From: Biomphalaria glabrata | Lineage: Eukaryota; Mollusca; Gastropoda; Planorbidae | Length of the DNA: 64,000 bases | Assembly (NCBI RefSeq): GCF_947242115.1 | Contig: NC_074712.1 | Span: 48,489,838 to 48,553,837 of the forward strand | Direction of reading: 5' to 3' | In this document: positions 58,176 to 64,000 of the stretch, one piece after another | Numbering within the stretch: the first letter of the stretch is position 1 | How the letters are laid out: each line of letters opens with the position of its first letter | The notes under the pieces: model-generated | Told to the model about the DNA's origin: nothing | The model's input: the letters and a program-made list of their open reading frames with translations, nothing else | Databases searched by the model: none | Made by a program: the position numbers and the translations under genes

Positions 58176-58658
58176 GTAAGTCTTTTAGTTTTCTGCAAAC
58201 AGTAATTGGTTATGGCAAATATTTTGCAAATGTTTTGCCAAAAAAAAAAAAAAATCTGAAAAGTTGTCAAATTTTAATTAATAATTTTTCGATTAGTCCA
58301 ACTTAAAAAAATAGTTATAAACTTTTTGTTAGAACTACTTTATTTTAGTTTAAAGTTAGTTTTATTTTAATTTCCAAAATGTAATTCAGTTCTCATTACT
58401 ACTTACTAAATACTTTGTGTTCCCGTGTGATGATTGTTCAATGACAAATTTGTTTTATATAAACCACTCCTTTAATAATGTACCAAAGTTTTTTACAATC
58501 TGTAGGTTGAAGAAAAGAAATATCTTGCATGATAAGCGTTTGTTGAAGATTGATTTTAAGACTTGCATTCATTGACACATACGTTTTAAATGCTCTGAAG
58601 TCTGGATCAAATGCTTCCCCTGTCTCTCTTTGATGATCTTTTCTTTGCTCTTTTACTT

Positions 58659-59116
58659 TATCTTATCTTATATAATACAGACGTTACTTTAAAAAAGAAG
58701 ATGATTACGACCTACGCGTCATGCATTTTGTCATGCATATTAACCAATGACTTAAAATCTGCCAAGTCACTGGTTTTCCTGGCTAGCTCAGGCAACCCGT
58801 TCCATGCTCTAATAGCACTAGGGAAGAAGGAGTATTTGTACAAATTTGTCCTAGCATATGGGACGAGGAATGTGCCTTTATCTTTGTGTCTTTCAGAGTA
58901 TTTTATTAAATTTTGTTTTTGTATTTGAAGATTATGGTTCAGTGTTTTATGTATGATTGCTACTTTACTTTTGAGTCTTCTGTCCTGAAGGCTTTCTAAA
59001 TTTAGTGATTTTACTAAAGGTGTTACTCTAGTCAAATGTGAATATTCGTTTGTTATGAATCTCACTGCTCTATTTTGTGTCTGTTCCAGTTTCTTAATGT
59101 TTTCTTGAGTTGAGGT
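58659..59116 (-). mobile_element. jockey/CR1-like LINE, 5'-truncated copy
   Basis: Nearly identical to 50283-50745. The minus frame (59134-58712) is open: [55 protein letters not shown], then stop. It keeps the C-terminus intact where the long copy has a frame change. Same tail (TTATCTTATCTTATATAATA on plus). Identity breaks off at 59116. Confidence 0.9.
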
Positions 59117-59734
59117 GTAAGAAGTGTTGTTCATTCTGACAGTTGTGTGACTTTATTTTGTTTATTCCCCAGGTTTCCATAATTATTTGATGAACCATCT
59201 ACCCGGAAAAGATTAGGGCTGGCCGGTTAGGAGGAAGTCATGTCATAACAATAAGTTGCCTTGTAGTCGCCAATAGTTTTAAGCGTCATGTGTGATAGGC
59301 CTTGCCCATGTAGTTGTTGATGGCAGTCTGACTTGGACAGATTACTTTGAAGGTGCCTGGCTTTCTTGTACTGGTGTATTAGATGCACTTAACTAACAAG
59401 TAACAAGACCAACACATGTAACAAGTAAAAAAATCTAAGTCTAAACCGTTCCACAGGCTTAACTGAAGTTTAATACTGAAAAGGCCACAGTCGAGTCTCT
59501 GTCCGTAATATGAAGTTCTCCCATTGACGTCCAAACGGCATCTGACAATCATAACATAAATAATCCAGAACCCAATAAAGCCGTGACATCACTAAATGTC
59601 GCGTTCAAAGTCCGTCAACTATAGTGCGTCTCTATACTAAATGTCATACAATATTAAAAGTCTCATACTTGTTTTAATATGTTTTGTTTTACATGTTTTC
59701 GGATGTTCCTACAAAGTTGAAGATAGTTTACTTC
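59117..59734. other. Intergenic DNA
   Basis: No gene. CATGTCATAACAATAAGTTGCCTTG (59236-59260, interrupted here by a line of similarity only) resembles CATGTCTTAACAATAAGTTG at 59851, hinting at a duplicated or repeated segment. Confidence 0.35.
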
Positions 59735-59872
59735 TTAGTCCAAACCTACCGCAGGACGACGGGGGATGGGAGCTGGCAGGTTTTGAACCCGGGACTATCG
59801 ATAAGTCCGAACGACAGTCCAGCGCGCAAACCGCAAGACCAGGTAGCCATCCATGTCTTAACAATAAGTTGC
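59735..59872 (-). mobile_element. tRNA-derived SINE, family 3
   Basis: Minus strand: GGCTACCTGGTCTTGCGG, TTTGCGCGCTGGACTGTCG, ATAGTCCCGGGTTCAAAACC, TGCCAGCTCCCATCCCCCG. The A- and B-box-like blocks lie about 45 bp apart, as in tRNA-derived promoters. The + strand 89-codon frame across it is a shadow. Confidence 0.65.
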
Positions 59873-60065
59873 CTTTTACTTCCACCAATTGTTCTATGTG
59901 TTCAATCTAAAACATAACCGAAAAAAGAACTTCCCCGATAAATATTACACAAGTACGAGAGAAGGCAAACCATCATCAGAAAAAAACAATCATTACTCCC
60001 CAAAGTCTCGAGCTTTGATCAGTCTGCCATTGGTTGGTTTTTACAAAGCTTATACCAGCTCAGAC

Positions 60066-60270
60066 GGCGCGCTGGCTTAGCGGCATAGCGCTAGGCTTCC
60101 GAACAGAGACGCCTCTGAGTCAACCCAGATCTAATGGGTGCGTAACATTAGTTGGGGAAAAGTAAAGGCGGTTGGTCGTTGCGCTGGCTACATGGCACCC
60201 TCGTTAACCGTGGGCCACAGAAACATGACCGTTACATTCTCTGCCCTATAGATCGCAATGTCTGAAAACA
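60066..60270 (+). mobile_element. tRNA-derived SINE, family 1
   Basis: GGCGCGCTGGCTTAGCGGCA, TAGCGCTAGGCTTCCGAAC head, then TCAACCCAGATCTAATGGG, AAAGGCGGTTGGTCG, TGGCACCCTCGTTAACCGTGG and CCCTATAGATCGCAATGTC. The B box is deleted. Confidence 0.7.
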
Positions 60271-60284
60271 TAACTCTATCAACT

Positions 60285-60480
60285 CCCTCTGTCGAATCAA
60301 GTTGAAATTTTGCAATATTATTTCTATTAACTGCCAACACAAGAATCAATAAAAATTAATCAATTTGTTAATTAACTATTGGTAATTAATTATTTTTTTT
60401 TGGTATATCGAACAAAGGAAAGAAATTTTACTTGATTCATAAGGTGATATAAGTTGAATTAGTCCCCTTTATTGTTTGTA
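60285..60480 (-). repeat. Dispersed repeat family B, inverted copy
   Basis: AACTCCCTCTGTCGAATCAAG, TTGGTAATTAATTA, TATATCGAACAAAGGAAAG, the inverse order of the family B copies in the chitinase introns. Confidence 0.5.
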
Positions 60481-60831
60481 GAAAGAAAAGTTTATAAATA
60501 ACTATAAAATCTATTTTCATAAATAGCTCTCTGACACAGTGGTTACCGTATTGACTTGAAGAGGTCTTAGCTCTAGAGTTCGAATTCAGGTGGCTCACTT
60601 TTATTTTATGAACAACCCTTTCTTTCAGCCCTTTTCCAACTATCGTGTGTCCGGGATAGGTTCATATCCTATTGAGAAAGCTAAATGAATGAAATTGCGC
60701 TAAACAAAAACAGTTGTTAAAATATTTATATAATAATAATAATAATAATAAGGGACTACGATGAATTTTGTTTCTCTTTAGCGAAACTCGACCCTGGCAG
60801 CGCCAGAGAATGACTATTCGTTCATTTCTAA

Positions 60832-61425
60832 CATAATAATAATAATAATAATCTTTATTATCCGTAAGGAAATTTGTCTTACAATTTGTGCATTACACCA
60901 AACAAAAAACATTATAACTATAAGAAACCAAAGTGTACATTCACACCAGACTCACTCATAATTTACATGTGACAAAGTTTATACCAGATTGTTCTTATTT
61001 AATGATTTGATTGCCAGGGGAACAAAAGAGTGTTTATTTCTGTCTTTGCTATCGGTGTCTTGTATCTCTTTTGTGATGGTAAAATCACAAAATCCTGACA
61101 CAAAGGGTGACTCTTTATTTCGAGGATCTTGTTAGCTTTTTTATAGATGTTTGTCTCAAACAACTGCCCAAATGGGGTTTGTTTTTTGCCAATGATTTTG
61201 CCAGCAGCATTGAGGATTCTATTAAGTTTATTCCTATTTTTAATGCTCAGATTGCCATACCAGGCAGTGATATTGAAACTGAAAATATTGCAGATGTGAG
61301 CGTGATAAAACATAGCCAAGGCCTTTTCGCTAACATTAAACGAGGACAGTTTTCTTAGTAGTCGTAATCTTTGCTGCCCTTTTTTGCTGATATAATCAGT
61401 ATTTGTAGTAAAATTTACGCACGCA
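60832..61425 (-). mobile_element. LINE 3' end (CR1/L2/Rex-like) with ATT tail
   Basis: Minus frame 61319-60999 plus upstream residues: CQQRLRLLRKLSSFNVSEK region, then FYHAHICNIFSFNITAWYGN, LSIKNRNKLNRILNAAGKII, GKKQTPF, HPLCQDFVILPSQKRY. This is the conserved C-terminus of a LINE group common in fish and invertebrates. The 3' UTR ends AATAAAGATT and (ATT)n (plus strand 60834-60855). 5'-truncated; its visible frame is intact. Confidence 0.8.
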
Positions 61426-62240
61426 TTTATTATTGTTAGTCTGGTTTTATTACAAATTTAATTACCTGACTGATACAAACAAATTAATAAAACTACACTT
61501 CTGTTTTTAAAAGTATGTTTTTTTTTAATCTTTTGCGTGTCTACCTTCTGAATTTAAAAAACTTAGTCAGGAAAATACGGGGGAGTAATCTCCCCTTCTT
61601 GAGGCCCACCTACTTTGCCTTGTTGAACTGAATGTGTGTTTACTTATAGGTCATATTTAGAACCACTTTCTCTTAAAATTACCAATAACTTGCTCCGTCC
61701 TCAACTGTGGTAAAAAAAAAAAAATAAGATATACGCATTGTAATTATGCGATTTGATTGTTTCTAAACTTATATTTATTTTTGTGGCCTTTAGCGACGAG
61801 GCTGATGATTACTCTATTAGCTAAACAAGCCAAAGCCGTATGTTCACAGCCTTAATGTTCTCAGGGCAAATGTCCCTGTTACTTTTAGTTAACAATAACT
61901 AATATAATAGGCCAGTAATAGCAAAAAGGACGATTACAATATTAATGTAGTATATTTTCCTTATATTTGTTTGTACTGATAAATATAAAATGTAATAATG
62001 CCACCCCCGAGTTTATGCGAAATGCAAATTTCTTTCTTTATCCTAATGAAACTAGAGTTTCAATGAGTAGAGAATGAAAGTGAATAAGGTCAGATTGATC
62101 TAGCAGAAGATAAGCTGAGAAATAAACATCTGGTCGTTGTCTGTTATACTAGATCTTTTTTGTTATCTAGGTATTGCAAGGTTTTAAAAGAGATGACTTT
62201 AGTTGTGTTCATTTTAAAATCTTACAAACGATAGAATGTG
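61426..62240. other. Intergenic DNA, nothing recognised
   Basis: AT-rich, no exon, RNA gene or repeat recognised. Confidence 0.4.
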
Positions 62241-62247
62241 TACACTG

Positions 62248-62898
62248 AACAATACATCATCTAATCTCAAAACATCATCTGATCTCAAAACATCATCTAA
62301 TCTCACCACATCATCTAATCTCAAAACATCATCTAATCTCAAAACATCATCTAATCTCAAAACATCATCTAAACTCAAAACATCATCTAATCTCAAAATA
62401 TCATCTAATCTCACCACATCATCTAATCTCAAAACATCATCTAATCTCAAAACATCATCTGATCTCAAAACATCATCTAATCTCACCACATCTTCTAATC
62501 TCACCACATCATCTAATCTCACCACATCATCTAATCTCACCACATCATCTAATTTAAGCACATCGGCTAATTTTAACACATCATCTAATCTAAACACTTC
62601 TAATCCAACAACATCTAAAATCTCAACGAATCTTCTAATCTCACAACATCTTCTAATCTCAAAACATCATCAAATCACACCACATCTTCTAATCTCACAA
62701 TATCTTCTAATCTTACAACATCTTCTAATCTCACAATATCTTCTAATCTCACAACATCTTCTAATCTCACAACATCTTCTAATCTCACAACATCTTCTAA
62801 TCTCACAATATCTTCTAATCTCACAACATCTTCTAATCTCACAATATCTTCTAATCTCACAACATCTTCTAATCTCACAACATCTTCTAATCTCAACA
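62248..62898. repeat. 18-bp minisatellite, about 36 units, in two blocks
   Basis: Block 1 (62248-62600) uses CATCATCTAATCTCAAAA and its CACC variant; block 2 (62640-62898) uses CATCTTCTAATCTCACAA and an ATATC variant. Because 18 is divisible by 3, frames stay open: plus (LKTSSN)n over 226 codons, minus (VLRLDD)n and (VRLED-V)n over 127 and 105 codons, and (CEIRRC)n over 79. Repeat artefacts unless transcription is shown. Confidence 0.95.
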
Positions 62899-62899
62899 C

Positions 62900-63690
62900 T
62901 ACGATGCATGTCATAAGACTATGTTCTTGAACGAATGTGTTGGTATTCGGGTAATGAATGTAACTTATTTCAAAAGATGGATATGCACACATTTCGTGAA
63001 AGATTTAATAAATAGAAGAACTTCTGTTATGTAATTGTAAAACAAATTGGTTTAGATCTTGCTTACGCTTTTCTGCTCAATTATTTTAATAGAACCAGTC
63101 CAACAATGCCAGTGAAGTTGTGTTCTACATACTAGCTCTAGATGACATGAACAAGAAAGTCAACACATACACATCTCTATCATGTTTAGACCAACGCGGA
63201 AGACGACAGACAACTCTATTATCTGGACATCTAGACAGAATTATCTTTGCGTGCTTTTTTTTTTAATAATTAATTCGCGTGACCACGTTCAAGGTCAACT
63301 GCTTAATAACTAAAAAAATTATTTGTATTGTATATTAAAAGGAAGTAGTCAACAGTAAATAAAGCAACTCGGTTTCCTAATTGTGCCACAGTTTCCTAGT
63401 AGATTTTGGCTATTGTTTTTGTTATAAATCAAATAAGTTTCCACAGTTTCTATTCAAAGGTTCAAAACAAAGACTACAGTAAGTCAATTATTTTATTTTC
63501 ACTTCCTCATTATTGAATCTTGTAATACACCAAAACATAAAATGGTTATGTTTATAATTTCGTAACTTTTATTTAGTTTCAATACTATGAATAATAGCTT
63601 CAGATCTTTAGCTACCAAACACTGAGCTAATTATTTTTTATATAGACTCGGAACTGGACATTTGACTTTTCTTTGAGTTACAAGGGATTT
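62900..63690. other. Intergenic DNA, nothing recognised
   Basis: No gene or dispersed repeat recognised. Confidence 0.4.
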
Positions 63691-63696
63691 ATTGGA

Positions 63697-64000
63697 TACA
63701 TGGGCTACTTCAGTCAGCTAGAGAAATACATGGGCTACTTCAGTCAGCTAGAGAAATACATGGGCTACTTCAGTCAGCTAGAGAAATACATGGGCTACTT
63801 CAGTCAGCTAGAGAAATACATGGGCTACTTCAGTCAGCTAGAGAAATACATGGGCTACTTCAGTCAGCTAGAGAAATACATGGGCTACTTCAGTCAGCTA
63901 GAGAAATACATGGGCTACTTCAGTCAGCTAGAGAAATACATGGGCTACTTCAGTCAGCTAGAGAAATACATGGGCTACTTCAGTCAGCTAGAGAAATACA
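63697..64000. repeat. Perfect 30-bp tandem array running off the window
   Basis: Unit ACATGGGCTACTTCAGTCAG plus CTAGAGAAAT, ten copies with no difference seen, continuing past 64000. Two of three plus frames stay open (YMGYFSQLEK and IHGLLQSARE). Confidence 0.97.

Noticed and set aside
59641-59910. 89-codon plus frame with a signal-peptide-like start
   Set aside because: Most of it runs through a minus-strand tRNA-derived SINE; no conservation signal seen.
62214-62992. Long repeat-peptide frames on both strands
   Set aside because: Explained by an 18-bp unit with no stops; no start context, domain or splice signal.
63697-64000. CRISPR-like array
   Set aside because: Units are contiguous without spacers, and the genome is eukaryotic; it is a satellite.

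Overview
The window is animal nuclear DNA: AT-rich, with spliced genes, long introns, and dense DNA transposons, LINEs, tRNA-derived SINEs and minisatellites. The protein matches and the LINE, SINE and hAT types suggest a mollusc, most likely a heterobranch (pulmonate-type) gastropod. That placement is inference from recalled sequence style; no database was searched.

Three host genes can be read exon by exon. (1) At 387-5322 (+) lie the last five coding exons of MRE11, the nuclease of the MRN DNA-break repair complex; the 5' part is outside the window. (2) At 14618-22637 (+) is a complete UBFD1 (ubiquitin-like domain plus conserved C-terminal domain), eight coding exons that sum to 299 codons with all splice phases consistent. 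(3) At 43137-55455 (-) is a complete secreted GH18 chitinase, eight coding exons that sum to 391 codons, with an intact DxxDxDxE active site and no chitin-binding module. A possible small spliced gene lies at 39122-39659 (-).

The rest is mostly mobile DNA. MRE11 holds a short LINE insertion flanked by a 316-bp direct repeat that carries a whole exon. Between MRE11 and UBFD1 a LINE is split by a hAT transposon that itself carries a SINE, followed by a TIR element with 8-bp flanking repeats. From 25.8 to 29.5 kb there are SINE and LINE pieces, then a hAT element with perfect 8-bp target repeats; it contains a broken Ty3/Gypsy-like LTR fossil, which in turn carries a small non-autonomous hAT. 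At 30731-33795 is an apparently whole piggyBac transposon: TTAA repeats, matching ends, and a 621-residue transposase with all three catalytic aspartates. From 34.5 to 42.3 kb a 7.7-kb segment is bounded by long imperfect inverted arms and 7-bp direct repeats. The chitinase introns hold a 2.7-kb LINE, a TIR element and several minisatellites. The right end (55.6-64 kb) has more LINE and SINE pieces, a 650-bp array of 18-bp units open in several frames on both strands, and a perfect 30-bp array that runs off the window.

The three genes share no obvious pathway (DNA repair, ubiquitin-linked function, chitin digestion), as expected for animal gene neighbours. No prokaryotic features, CRISPR arrays or confident stand-alone tRNA or rRNA genes were seen.
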